Shown here: piece after piece, positions 7,110 through 14,991 of the stretch
Layout of the letters: each line of letters opens with the position of its first letter
Numbering within the stretch: position 1 is the first letter of the stretch
NCBI GenBank assembly: GCA_016125135.1
Contig: WGMJ01000010.1
Coordinates: forward strand, 1 to 35,884
Origin: Alphaproteobacteria bacterium
GTDB taxonomy: Bacteria; Pseudomonadota; Alphaproteobacteria; Micavibrionales; Micavibrionaceae
DNA length: 35,884 bases
Direction of reading: 5' to 3'
Program-made: the position numbers and the translations under genes
Notes under the pieces: generated by a model
What the model was told of the DNA's origin: nothing
Databases searched by the model: none
Seen by the model: the letters and a program-made list of their open reading frames with translations, nothing else

Positions 7110-7685
7110 CTATCGTAATTCTTTATGGCGGAAACAACTTGTCACATGGTCATTCACCATGCCTATGGATTGCATGTGCGCATACATTATTGTCGGGCCG
7201 ACAAAGCTCATGCCGCGCTTTTTCAAATCTTTTGAAAGCGCTTTTGCTTCCTTGGTCTCGATGGGAATCTCCTTGCCGGTTTTCCACTTATTCTGGATTG
7301 TCTTGTGGCTCACAAAGCCCCAAATGTAATTATCGAACGAGCCGAACTCTTTTTGAATCTCTAAAAACACACGGGCGTTTTTGCGGGCTGAATAGATTTT
7401 CAGGCGGTTGCGAATAATGCCTTCGTTCTTCATCAGCTTGTTCAGCTCGGCATCGGTCATTTTCGCGACCTTTTTCGGGTCGAAGTTCTTGAACGCTTTT
7501 TTATAGGCCGCGCGGCGTTGTAAAATGGTAATCCAGCTTAAGCCCGCTTGCGCGCCTTCCAGCACAAGCATTTCAAAATGCAAACGCTCGTCATGCACGG
7601 GCACACCCCATTGCTCGTCGTGGTATTTCTCGTAGAAGGGTTTGCCAGTGCCAACCCATGTGCAGCGTGTTTTTTGTTTGGTCAT
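7110..7685 (-). CDS. tag: DNA-3-methyladenine glycosylase I
   Basis: A 191-residue base-excision repair glycosylase that removes 3-methyladenine from alkylated DNA. The zinc-binding set of E. coli Tag is conserved: C8 (RCTWVG), H22 (KYHDEQWG), H180 and C184 near the C-terminus. The base-recognition Glu lies in LEGAQAGLSW (E43), followed by the helix-hairpin-helix region (KNEGIIRNRLKI). The length is normal for the family. Its start overlaps the stop of the upstream methyltransferase gene by 4 bases, so the two are probably co-transcribed and translationally coupled. Confidence 0.95.
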   Translation of the reverse strand: MTKQKTRCTWVGTGKPFYEKYHDEQWGVPVHDERLHFEMLVLEGAQAGLSWITILQRRAAYKKAFKNFDPKKVAKMTDAELNKLMKNEGIIRNRLKIYSARKNARVFLEIQKEFGSFDNYIWGFVSHKTIQNKWKTGKEIPIETKEAKALSKDLKKRGMSFVGPTIMYAHMQSIGMVNDHVTSCFRHKELR

Positions 7686-8437
7686 GATCGCCTCGGAATA
7701 ACAAGAAAGCTTTTTGATTTTCTATTATAAGACTTTATCTCTTCGATTTGCAGGTTTTTATTTTGATCCGCGAATTCATTGAAGGCTTTGTACTCGCCCA
7801 TATTTTTAATATCAAGATCGTTGAGTTTCCAGTCATCAAAGCAAAGAATAGCAGGGCTTTTTATAAGAGGAGAGAGAAAATCAAGCACTGATTTGGACGA
7901 GCTATAAGTATCACAGTCAATAAAGGCAATGCCGATATTATCAATTTTATGCGCCTGTGCGGTCTCCGCATTGAGGGTTTTATTATACCAGCCCTTCACC
8001 CACGTCATATCGTTAGGTGGTACATTGCGGCGTGATAAACATTCTTGCATTCTTTCGAAAGAGCAGGCGTAAAAGCTTTTTTTCCAGACACCGGCATCCT
8101 CGTTTTCGGCATGTTCCGGTAATCCCTCAAACGCGTCAAAGCCGAAAAGGCGCATTTGTGAGGCCGCCTTATATTCTGCACGCGCAATATGCATGGAGCC
8201 AATTGAGCTGCCATTAAAAACGCCGAACTCCAGATAGTCTCCGATCTCCGGCCCTTTCAGTTTTTGTAACATCGTTATACAGCCGGAGAAAAAGCTGATC
8301 AGTCTTTCAGGTGGCACAAGGTGGATGGTGCAGATATCATCGACAGCGCCGGCAGTCCATGGGGAGCGGGGAACAGGAAAGAATTTCCGGTAAAGTTTTT
8401 TGGCACAAATTTGTAGCGGGGAATATCTGTAGGTCAT
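7682..8437 (-). CDS. TylF/MycF-type class I SAM-dependent methyltransferase
   Basis: A protein of about 251 residues with the TylF (macrocin O-methyltransferase) signature set. It has the SAM-binding YLEFGVFNGSSIGS, then LFGFDAFEGLPE, WVKGWYNKTL, the strand and metal-binding Asp in IAFIDCDTYSSSKSVLDFL, and ILCFDDW. Members O-methylate sugars or small molecules, often with Mg2+; the acceptor here is unknown. The open frame extends up to 8596, but that would add about 53 residues of non-conserved sequence and run into the ABC-3C ATPase gene. I therefore place the start at the ATG at 8437, although its ribosome binding site is weak. It is coupled by a 4-base overlap to tag. Confidence 0.75.
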   Translation of the reverse strand: MTYRYSPLQICAKKLYRKFFPVPRSPWTAGAVDDICTIHLVPPERLISFFSGCITMLQKLKGPEIGDYLEFGVFNGSSIGSMHIARAEYKAASQMRLFGFDAFEGLPEHAENEDAGVWKKSFYACSFERMQECLSRRNVPPNDMTWVKGWYNKTLNAETAQAHKIDNIGIAFIDCDTYSSSKSVLDFLSPLIKSPAILCFDDWKLNDLDIKNMGEYKAFNEFADQNKNLQIEEIKSYNRKSKSFLVIPRRS

Positions 8438-8561
8438 GAATAAATGGTGGTGTATTCGAATCCCGTTCACGAACTTTTCAAATACTTCCCAACACACAGT
8501 AATCATACAACATTTTTGAAATTCAAAACAATGGCTAAAAATAACAAAAATGTTCGCAGGC

Positions 8562-10577
8562 TTATTCTTGCTCTTGAAGAATAAATTTCTCTCCAAAATC
8601 TATGATGTTCATTCCTAAGTCCGTCGCTTTTTGTTTAACGGTATGATTTTTGTCAGTGGCAGCAATGATAACCTGACCGCCTTTTTGGCACACCTCAGAA
8701 ATTAGAGGATATAACTCTAGGTGGTCCGATATATCCATATTTTGCTGCGCAGGCTCATCAAATACAGAAATATTAGGATGATTGCTTTTTTCAGAGTTAT
8801 TTCGTGAGGCGTGCAAAGCTAGTGTGTAAGCAGTAATAATTCTTATCCAATCACTTGCAGAACTACCAAAATCAGCTCGCATATTCTTCTTTCTAGCTAA
8901 AGAATCAACTCTTACTCGAGGCATAAAAGTTGCCTCATCTATAAAAATAGATTCTATCTCGAATGAGTTATAACCGAGTTTTCCAAGGTAGGATTTGAAT
9001 GTATTTCCGAATCTTCGAAGTAAACTTTGATCTTCTTTTGATAAATCAGATCTTAGCCCCTGTAGCCTTTTATTTTTCACATGATAACGATCAAAAATCT
9101 CTTTTAATTTTTCAAACATACCTAAGCTATATGAGTTAAGCTCTTCTAGCGCGTCAACTTCCTGCTCTAATTTTGCCACCTCTCGAGCTTGAACCATCAT
9201 TTCAGCAGGAATTGATCCAGAGAGGCTTCTCTGGATATCAGATATTTGTGACATCAAAGATTTTATTGTCTCTTCTATACGTCGGTTTTCAATCAACGCA
9301 TTAGATTTTCTTTCCTCTTCAACAGACAAGACATCTTCGAGTAGTTTTCTTTGCTCATTAATATATTTTATATTGTCGTCAATAGACATGGTTGGAAAAG
9401 ATCGAACTTGAGAAAGCAAAGACTCATCAATCGCTTGCTCGCACACGGGGCAATGCTCTTTTACAGACCAGCTATCATGAGCAAATAATTGCTTTATTTT
9501 TTGCTCTTCTTTATTTTTTTGGAGATCTGCTTCAAGCACTACCATCCTTTGCTGATAACGCTTAATAGCACCATCTAAAGAAGAAATAACACTGTCTAAT
9601 TCATTTTTTTGATGGACATTAGCCCTGATAAGCTCAGAAGTTTCAAATAACTTTTTTTCAAGCTCCGGGTTAGCGTCAGGAACAATCGATATTCCTTCAA
9701 CAGAAGAAAGCTTTGATTGTTTTTCTGATAAAAGATTTTTCAGAGGCACGTTATCTCTTCCCTCAAAGCTCTGGTATACTGCAGGATTCCAAACTTCTGA
9801 GTTAACATCTTGAGGTATACCTCTCAAAGAAAAGTGACGGCTATTAACATACTGCTTTAGAGTTTCGTAATAGCTTTCATAAATCGCCTTTAATCTATCG
9901 ACCTCTAGCTTTAGTGTATTTCTCTGAAGATTGTTTTTAATGTAATCCATGCCCAGTATCTCAGCCACAGTAGACTTCTTAGGGTCACGAACTCTGTAGT
10001 ATGGTGAGTTAGACATTATGTCAGCCCAGCCACGCTTTTGTTCGATAAATATCGCAGAGAAAATATACTCCAAATAAAGCCTCATTTCGGCATCGTCTTG
10101 AGAAACAACTTTTATCTCTGGAAAGCCTATAAATTCACTAAGTGCTCTATGGAATCCTCTTGTATCATTGTAAGAACCACTGCCAAGATAATATTCCTCA
10201 CATAAGTCATCATTCCATTCAGATAGTGGGGATCTTACAACCGCAACTCCTTTAGAAAGATCTGGTCTTATTTCACGTTTAATGGAGAAAAAATCACCTT
10301 TTTCGTTCTCAATTTGCAAATACACATATGCAGAAGCTATTGGCTGATCAGCTCCTTGAATTTTGATTGTATCGTTAACTAATGCAGATACATTGCCTTT
10401 AACCAGCTCATCAAACCCCAGCGCTATTGCCAAAGAATTTATAACAGAGCTTTTTCCCTGTGTATTAGAGTTTGTCAAAATGATGTTACAACCATCCTGA
10501 AAGGCTATATTTGCCACAGCATGCTTGCCATTCAGCAAGTGTGCATCCAACCGTACAATATTAAATTTCATATACAT
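8562..10577 (-). CDS. SMC/Rad50-like ABC ATPase of a predicted ABC-three-component (ABC-3C) defence system
   Basis: A 671-residue ATPase with the layout of Rad50/SMC proteins. Walker A is SNTQGKSS with K42. A long central region (about 215-520) of heptad-rich coiled coil is interrupted by a zinc-hook CPVC (C376, C379). A degenerate signature helix starts at GSSASDWIR (571-579), and Walker B is ISVFDEPAQQNMD with D607-E608. It probably dimerises on DNA or nucleoprotein and uses ATP to license its partners. It is the last gene of a three-gene operon, 4 bases after the middle component. The region is AT-rich (33% GC in the 60 bases from 8581), unlike the hsd genes. A second ATG two codons in (10571) is an alternative start. 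The ATPase is certain; ABC-3C membership comes from the neighbours. Confidence 0.8.
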   Translation of the reverse strand: MYMKFNIVRLDAHLLNGKHAVANIAFQDGCNIILTNSNTQGKSSVINSLAIALGFDELVKGNVSALVNDTIKIQGADQPIASAYVYLQIENEKGDFFSIKREIRPDLSKGVAVVRSPLSEWNDDLCEEYYLGSGSYNDTRGFHRALSEFIGFPEIKVVSQDDAEMRLYLEYIFSAIFIEQKRGWADIMSNSPYYRVRDPKKSTVAEILGMDYIKNNLQRNTLKLEVDRLKAIYESYYETLKQYVNSRHFSLRGIPQDVNSEVWNPAVYQSFEGRDNVPLKNLLSEKQSKLSSVEGISIVPDANPELEKKLFETSELIRANVHQKNELDSVISSLDGAIKRYQQRMVVLEADLQKNKEEQKIKQLFAHDSWSVKEHCPVCEQAIDESLLSQVRSFPTMSIDDNIKYINEQRKLLEDVLSVEEERKSNALIENRRIEETIKSLMSQISDIQRSLSGSIPAEMMVQAREVAKLEQEVDALEELNSYSLGMFEKLKEIFDRYHVKNKRLQGLRSDLSKEDQSLLRRFGNTFKSYLGKLGYNSFEIESIFIDEATFMPRVRVDSLARKKNMRADFGSSASDWIRIITAYTLALHASRNNSEKSNHPNISVFDEPAQQNMDISDHLELYPLISEVCQKGGQVIIAATDKNHTVKQKATDLGMNIIDFGEKFILQEQE

Positions 10578-10581
10578 ACTT

Positions 10582-11034
10582 TTAGTCTTCCGTTTTTAGC
10601 AGTGTGTTCACTTCTTTATCTGAGATTTTTCCGATGGACTTGCACAAATCAAATATATCTAGAGCAAGATCTTCATTTTTTAATGAATCAACAAAGTCTT
10701 TTCCCCTATCCGAAAGCTCGATCTTGAAGGAATTTTGTACTTTTTTCTGATTAACCAGACCAGCGCCCAGAGCATAGTTTACACAGCGGTTAAGGTAGGG
10801 ATCGGCTGATGGGCATAAAATCTTCAAGGTGAATTTATGCTTTTTGAAACCTGTATAAAGATTATAAAACTTAGAATCGATCATAAGGGCATTTAGAAAA
10901 TGCAACTGCTTAAATGAAGCAGAGCCCCCTCGGCAGCACACAGACAATGAAACACACAACATAGATAAACGACGATATAACCTTAGGTCAGACGGAACAT
11001 CAATCGGGCGTTGCTTGAATTCTAATTCAATCAT
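10582..11034 (-). CDS. Predicted middle component of the ABC-3C system
   Basis: A 150-residue protein, mostly helical. The segment around residues 85-110 (NRCVNYALGAGLVNQ, then IELSDRGKDFVDSL) reads like a winged-helix module. The size, position and winged-helix look fit the small middle components that link effector and ATPase in ABC-3C systems. I cannot assign a numbered subtype. Its start overlaps the effector stop by 8 bases and its stop is 4 bases before the ATPase start, so the three proteins are made together. Function is inferred from context; alone it would be a hypothetical protein. Confidence 0.6.
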   Translation of the reverse strand: MIELEFKQRPIDVPSDLRLYRRLSMLCVSLSVCCRGGSASFKQLHFLNALMIDSKFYNLYTGFKKHKFTLKILCPSADPYLNRCVNYALGAGLVNQKKVQNSFKIELSDRGKDFVDSLKNEDLALDIFDLCKSIGKISDKEVNTLLKTED

Positions 11035-11944
11035 TTTTTTGCCCTTTTTGTTTAAAATTTAAAGGGCATCTCACAAACCAGTCCGCAATAATATACTTTC
11101 TCACATTCGCCAAGGTTTTTGTTCCGAGGCGTGTTCCAATTTTATTAATGAGGCGCGTTTCTAAAGTATGTTTTGTATTCGAGAATGAATCATAAGAGCC
11201 TTCCATGATGCTTCCTTGCTTGGCATCAGCCTCGACGTCAGATCGCACCTCTTCTATAGAGCTGTAAAATTCAGGTTGCTGTTTTTGCGTTTCGTCCAAC
11301 CAGATAGCATTCTCAAAATAGTTCTTGATTTCATCTAAGGCTAAATTCTCTGCCTCCTCATCATTATCTGTAATTTTGCGAAACTTATTGAACACTTTTA
11401 TAAAATGTTCGTTTTCTCGTATGTTATTCATAGATGACGTTTGAGGATTGGGAATCTCAACTTCTATTCGATCGTCTTTTTTCTTATGATATTCGAGGCT
11501 TTCTGTTTCAAAATATGATGGTGTTTGAATGATGACCTGAAAATCGTCGTCAATAAATTCCAATTGCCACGATTTAACTTCATCCTCCTTATTTTTTGCA
11601 TACTGATGAATGCTGTTATGAGGGATATCTTTGTTGATGAGTAATACCCAGCGCTTGATTTTGTTTTTACCCACGAGCTCTAAAATTTCGCTCTGGTTTT
11701 TCTTGAGCTTTGTTAGATCGGTATGAATTTTGTTTTTAACGCCTTGTGCAGGGTCTTTATTTTCTGGCTCTTGACCGTACGCCTGATACGCTACCCCCTC
11801 AGACAAGCTTAAGCCATCAAGGCCAAGATCTCCGCCCTTATCGCCTATAGGCTGATAATTTGCGCCATGCTTAAGAGATAGAAGCGCGTGGCATCTATTT
11901 TCCCAATCATCTCCATAAAGATCTCTGTACCAAAACGAGTCCAA
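11027..11944 (-). CDS. Predicted ABC-3C effector with restriction-endonuclease-like N-terminal domain
   Basis: A 305-residue protein. The N-terminal 60 residues resemble a PD-(D/E)xK nuclease core: an early helix with E15 (DDWENRCHALL), the strand pair GDKGGDLGLDGL with D39 and D43, then YQAYGQ at 53-58. The usual Lys after the Gln is replaced (Q-A-Y), a variant that should be checked for activity. The C-terminal half is helical and probably docks to the partners. The start is a TTG at 11944: no in-frame ATG precedes the nuclease motif, an in-frame TAG lies four codons upstream, and AGAGGTG is spaced correctly. It is the first gene of the operon and diverges from the hsd operon. Confidence 0.6.
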   Translation of the reverse strand: MDSFWYRDLYGDDWENRCHALLSLKHGANYQPIGDKGGDLGLDGLSLSEGVAYQAYGQEPENKDPAQGVKNKIHTDLTKLKKNQSEILELVGKNKIKRWVLLINKDIPHNSIHQYAKNKEDEVKSWQLEFIDDDFQVIIQTPSYFETESLEYHKKKDDRIEVEIPNPQTSSMNNIRENEHFIKVFNKFRKITDNDEEAENLALDEIKNYFENAIWLDETQKQQPEFYSSIEEVRSDVEADAKQGSIMEGSYDSFSNTKHTLETRLINKIGTRLGTKTLANVRKYIIADWFVRCPLNFKQKGQKND

Positions 11945-11969
11945 GTAGCACCTCTACGCCATAATAGCC

Positions 11970-11998
11970 TTGTACATTTCCTAAAATTCCTCTATTTT
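11970..11998 (+). promoter_or_regulatory. Predicted promoter of the HTH-hsd operon
   Basis: TTGTAC (11970-11975), 17 bases, then TATTTT (11993-11998), 39 bases upstream of the ATG of the HTH gene. It lies in the divergent region between the effector start (11944) and the HTH start (12037). A TTGACA at 12016-12021 is also present, but its -10 would fall inside the gene. Sequence prediction only. Confidence 0.45.
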
Positions 11999-12008
11999 CT
12001 AAAAATAG
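11992..12008. promoter_or_regulatory. Perfect 7-bp inverted repeat over the -10 region (candidate operator)
   Basis: CTATTTT (11992-11998) and AAAATAG (12002-12008) form a perfect dyad with a 3-base centre. It covers the predicted -10 of the hsd promoter and lies midway between the two divergent operons. The small HTH protein encoded next is an obvious candidate ligand. The arms are AT-only apart from the end bases, so chance occurrence in AT-rich DNA is possible. Confidence 0.45.
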
Positions 12009-12036
12009 CCCAAAATTGACAAAGGTGCAATCAAGA

Positions 12037-12228
12037 ATGGATAACGACGATATATTAACAATCAAAGAATTGTCGCTGTATTTGAAGCTTGCCGAGAAAA
12101 CAGCTTACAGACTTGCCTCTGATGGCAAAATTCCTGGCTTTAAAGTCGGGGGCGCTTGGCGTTTTCGAAAGTCTGAAATTGATCGCTGGATCGTCAAGCA
12201 AGAGCAGAAAAAAGAAGGGGAAGAATAA
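12037..12228 (+). CDS. Small helix-turn-helix DNA-binding protein (HTH_17 / excisionase-like family)
   Basis: A 63-residue protein made almost wholly of one MerR/excisionase-type winged helix: [19 protein letters not shown] (helix-turn-helix, about 8-25), [15 protein letters not shown] (wing) and KSEIDRWI. A Lys/Glu-rich tail follows. Such proteins often precede hsdM in type I loci and are thought to regulate them. The ATG at 12037 is preferred over an in-frame TTG at 12016. The stop is one base before the hsdM start, so translation is coupled. It probably binds the dyad at 11992-12008. Confidence 0.85.
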   Translation: MDNDDILTIKELSLYLKLAEKTAYRLASDGKIPGFKVGGAWRFRKSEIDRWIVKQEQKKEGEE

Positions 12229-12229
12229 C

Positions 12230-13777
12230 ATGACAGGCAAACAACAACGCGATGCGCTTCAGCGCCAAATCTGGAAAATTGCCAATGACGTTCGTGGCGC
12301 GGTTGATGGTTGGGATTTTAAACAATATGTTCTTGGCACATTGTTTTACCGCTTTATCAGCGAAAACTTTGCCAGCTATATCGAAGCCGATGACGACAGC
12401 ATCAACTATGCCCAGCTTGCCGATAGCGTCATCACACCAGCGATTAAAGACGACGCCATCAAAACCAAGGGTTATTTTATCTACCCAAGCCAGTTATTCG
12501 TTAATGTTGCAAAAACTGCCAATACCAATGAAAGTCTGAACACTGACCTTGCCAAAATCTTCGCCGAGATCGAAAGCTCAGCTAACGGCTACCCATCTGA
12601 AAGCGATATCAAGGGATTGTTCGCGGATTTTGATACAACCAGCAACCGGCTCGGTAATACAGTTACTGCTAAAAACAAGCGTCTTGCAGATGTTCTTAAA
12701 GGTGTGGCGGGCTTAGAATTTGGTGATTTCCACGGTAGCCAGATTGATCTTTTCGGTGATGCGTATGAATTCCTTATCTCCAACTATGCCGCCAATGCGG
12801 GTAAATCGGGCGGGGAATATTTCACACCGACGCATGTGTCTAAACTGATCGCTCAGCTGGCCATGCACAAGCAAACCAGCGTCAATAAAATCTATGATCC
12901 TGCCTGCGGTTCTGGGTCATTGCTGTTGCAGGCTAAAAAGCATTTTGATGCCCATATCGTGGAAGAAGGTTTTTTTGGTCAGGAACTAAATCATACCACC
13001 TACAACCTCGCGCGCATGAATATGTTCTTACACAATATCAACTATGATAAGTTTCAGATCGAACTAGGCGATACGCTTATTCATCCGCATTTTGGCGATG
13101 ATAAACCATTCGATGCGATTGTTTCCAACCCGCCTTATTCGGTGAAATGGATCGGCTCGGACGATCCAACGCTTATCAATGACGACCGCTTTGCCCCTGC
13201 GGGCGTGCTTGCGCCAAAATCAAAGGCCGACTTTGCCTTTGTACTGCATGCCTTAAGCTACCTGTCTAGCAAAGGCCGAGCGGCAATTGTTTGTTTCCCC
13301 GGTATTTTCTACCGTGGTGGGGCGGAGCAGAAAATCCGCCAATATCTGGTTGATAATAACTATGTTGAAACGGTGATTTCTCTTGCGCCGAATCTGTTTT
13401 ACGGCACAACCATCGCCGTGACGATTTTGGTTCTGGCAAAAAACAAATTAAACACAGATATCCAGTTTATTGACGCCAGCGGTGATGAATTCTTCAAAAA
13501 AGAAACCAACAATAACGTCATGTATGATGACCATATCCAGCGCATCATGGATATGTTCGACAGTAAGGAAAAGGTCGAACACATCGCCGAAACCGTTCCG
13601 TATGAGCGGATTGTTGCCAATGATTACAACCTATCCGTAAGCAGCTATGTTGAGGCAAAGGACAACCGCGAGGTAACGAATATCACCGAACTGAATGCCG
13701 ACATTGAAACGACGGTCGGCAAGATTAACCAATTGCGAAACGATATTGATTCCATTATTGCGGAGATTAACGCATGA
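12230..13777 (+). CDS. hsdM: Type I restriction-modification system DNA methyltransferase subunit (type IC-like)
   Basis: A 515-residue N6-adenine methyltransferase that acts with HsdS to modify host DNA and with HsdR to restrict foreign DNA. It has an N-terminal helical HsdM_N domain (about 1-165), the [13 protein letters not shown] segment (196-208), SAM-binding DPACGSGS (223-230) and the catalytic NPPY (300-303). The open frame extends to 12089 inside the HTH gene. The ATG at 12230 is chosen because it starts at the conserved N-terminus and has a purine-rich AAGAAGGGGAAG ribosome binding site. It overlaps hsdS by 4 bases (ATGA). Its base composition (about 52% GC from 13201) is richer than that of the ABC-3C operon next door. 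Confidence 0.96.
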   Translation: MTGKQQRDALQRQIWKIANDVRGAVDGWDFKQYVLGTLFYRFISENFASYIEADDDSINYAQLADSVITPAIKDDAIKTKGYFIYPSQLFVNVAKTANTNESLNTDLAKIFAEIESSANGYPSESDIKGLFADFDTTSNRLGNTVTAKNKRLADVLKGVAGLEFGDFHGSQIDLFGDAYEFLISNYAANAGKSGGEYFTPTHVSKLIAQLAMHKQTSVNKIYDPACGSGSLLLQAKKHFDAHIVEEGFFGQELNHTTYNLARMNMFLHNINYDKFQIELGDTLIHPHFGDDKPFDAIVSNPPYSVKWIGSDDPTLINDDRFAPAGVLAPKSKADFAFVLHALSYLSSKGRAAIVCFPGIFYRGGAEQKIRQYLVDNNYVETVISLAPNLFYGTTIAVTILVLAKNKLNTDIQFIDASGDEFFKKETNNNVMYDDHIQRIMDMFDSKEKVEHIAETVPYERIVANDYNLSVSSYVEAKDNREVTNITELNADIETTVGKINQLRNDIDSIIAEINA

Positions 13778-14991
13778 GCGAAGCAAATTTTTTAGAAAAA
13801 CTTTTGGATGGCGCAGAGGTTGAATGGTTGCCGTTGGGTGATGTAACCCAGTATGAGCAACCCACTAAATATCTAGTAAAAACGAAAAATTATGATGATG
13901 CGTTTGAAACTCCCGTTTTAACGGCAGGCAAAACTTTTATTCTTGGTTATACAGACGAAACTGACGGAATAAATAAGGCTTCAGGAAATCCTGTAATAAT
14001 TTTTGACGACTTTACTACGGCCAACAAATGGGTTGATTTTGATTTCAAAGCAAAGTCATCAGCAATGAAGATTATTACATCAAGCGATGATAATAAATTC
14101 ATCTTAAAATACGTTTATTATTGGATGAACACATTGCCAAGTGAACTTACGGATGGAGATCATAAACGTCATTGGATTAGCAATTTTTGCAACAAAAAAA
14201 TCCCAATTCCATGCCCAGATGATCCGAAGAAGTCGTTGACGATACAGGCGGAGATTGTGCGGATTTTGGACGCATTTACCGAGCTTACAGCCGAGCTTAC
14301 AGCCGAGCTTACAGCCGAGCTTACAGCCCGCAAAAAACAATACAACCATTATCGTGACCAACTCCTCACTTTTTCGGATGATACCAACGTTGAATGGAAG
14401 CCGTTAGATAAAGTAGCACAATATTCAAAAACGCGTATTAGCTTTGAAGCTCTTGATGAAACAAATTATGTTGGCGTTGATAATCTTCTGCAAAATAGAG
14501 CTGGTAAAGTTGATTCCAATTATGCCCCCACCTCAGGAAATCTGACCCAATACAAAGTTGGTGATATTTTGCTTGGGAATATACGGCCTTACCTAAAGAA
14601 AATATGGCATGCAGATCGTATAGGTGGAACGAATGGTGATGTTCTGGTCATACACCCCACGGATAAAAATATTAATCCACGATATATATATCAGGTTTTG
14701 GCTGATGACAAATTCTTCGAATACAACATGCAGCATGCCAAGGGAGCAAAAATGCCTCGGGGAAATAAACTTAAAATCATGGAATATAATATTCCAATCC
14801 CATACGCCAACGATCCTCAAAAGTCATTGGCGGAACAAGCCCGCATCGTTGATATTCTCGACAAGTTTGATGCGCTAACCAATTCCATTAGCGAAGGTCT
14901 GCCGCGTGAGATTGAGTTGCGCCAAAAGCAATACGAATATTACCGTGACCTTCTCCTAAACTTCCCCAAACCGATGGAGGAAGCAGCGTAG
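13774..14991 (+). CDS. hsdS: Type I restriction-modification specificity subunit with TAEL spacer repeats
   Basis: A 405-residue protein that selects the bipartite DNA target. It has two target-recognition domains (about 15-150 and 200-345), each followed by a conserved helical spacer. The first spacer reads DAFTEL, then three TAEL units, then [15 protein letters not shown]; the second is DKFDALTN...[13 protein letters not shown]. This half-repeat symmetry is typical of HsdS. The TAEL units are as in EcoR124I and EcoR124/3, where repeat number sets the length of the non-specific gap in the recognition sequence. The target itself cannot be read from sequence. It is coupled to hsdM by a 4-base overlap and to the next gene with no gap. 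Confidence 0.95.
   Translation: MSEANFLEKLLDGAEVEWLPLGDVTQYEQPTKYLVKTKNYDDAFETPVLTAGKTFILGYTDETDGINKASGNPVIIFDDFTTANKWVDFDFKAKSSAMKIITSSDDNKFILKYVYYWMNTLPSELTDGDHKRHWISNFCNKKIPIPCPDDPKKSLTIQAEIVRILDAFTELTAELTAELTAELTARKKQYNHYRDQLLTFSDDTNVEWKPLDKVAQYSKTRISFEALDETNYVGVDNLLQNRAGKVDSNYAPTSGNLTQYKVGDILLGNIRPYLKKIWHADRIGGTNGDVLVIHPTDKNINPRYIYQVLADDKFFEYNMQHAKGAKMPRGNKLKIMEYNIPIPYANDPQKSLAEQARIVDILDKFDALTNSISEGLPREIELRQKQYEYYRDLLLNFPKPMEEAA
14281..14328 (+). repeat. Four exact 12-base tandem repeats in hsdS (TAEL repeats)
   Basis: gagcttacagcc occurs four times without a mismatch at 14281-14292, 14293-14304, 14305-14316 and 14317-14328. It encodes E170 to A185, giving three full TAEL units after an initial TEL. 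The copies are identical even at third codon positions, so recent or continuing slippage or recombination is likely. Each 12-base step adds or removes four residues without breaking the frame. Confidence 0.97.

Noticed and set aside
8438-8596. N-terminal extension of the TylF-type methyltransferase
   Set aside because: The extra 53 residues are not family-like, and the extension would overlap the ABC-3C ATPase gene end. The ATG at 8437 is preferred.
12089-12229. Longer hsdM starting inside the HTH gene
   Set aside because: The added residues are the HTH gene in another frame. The ATG at 12230 has a ribosome binding site and matches the HsdM N-terminus.
14281-14328. Short tandem repeat that might suggest a CRISPR-like array
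   Set aside because: The units are 12 bases with no spacers, in frame within hsdS, and encode TAEL units; this is a protein-level repeat.
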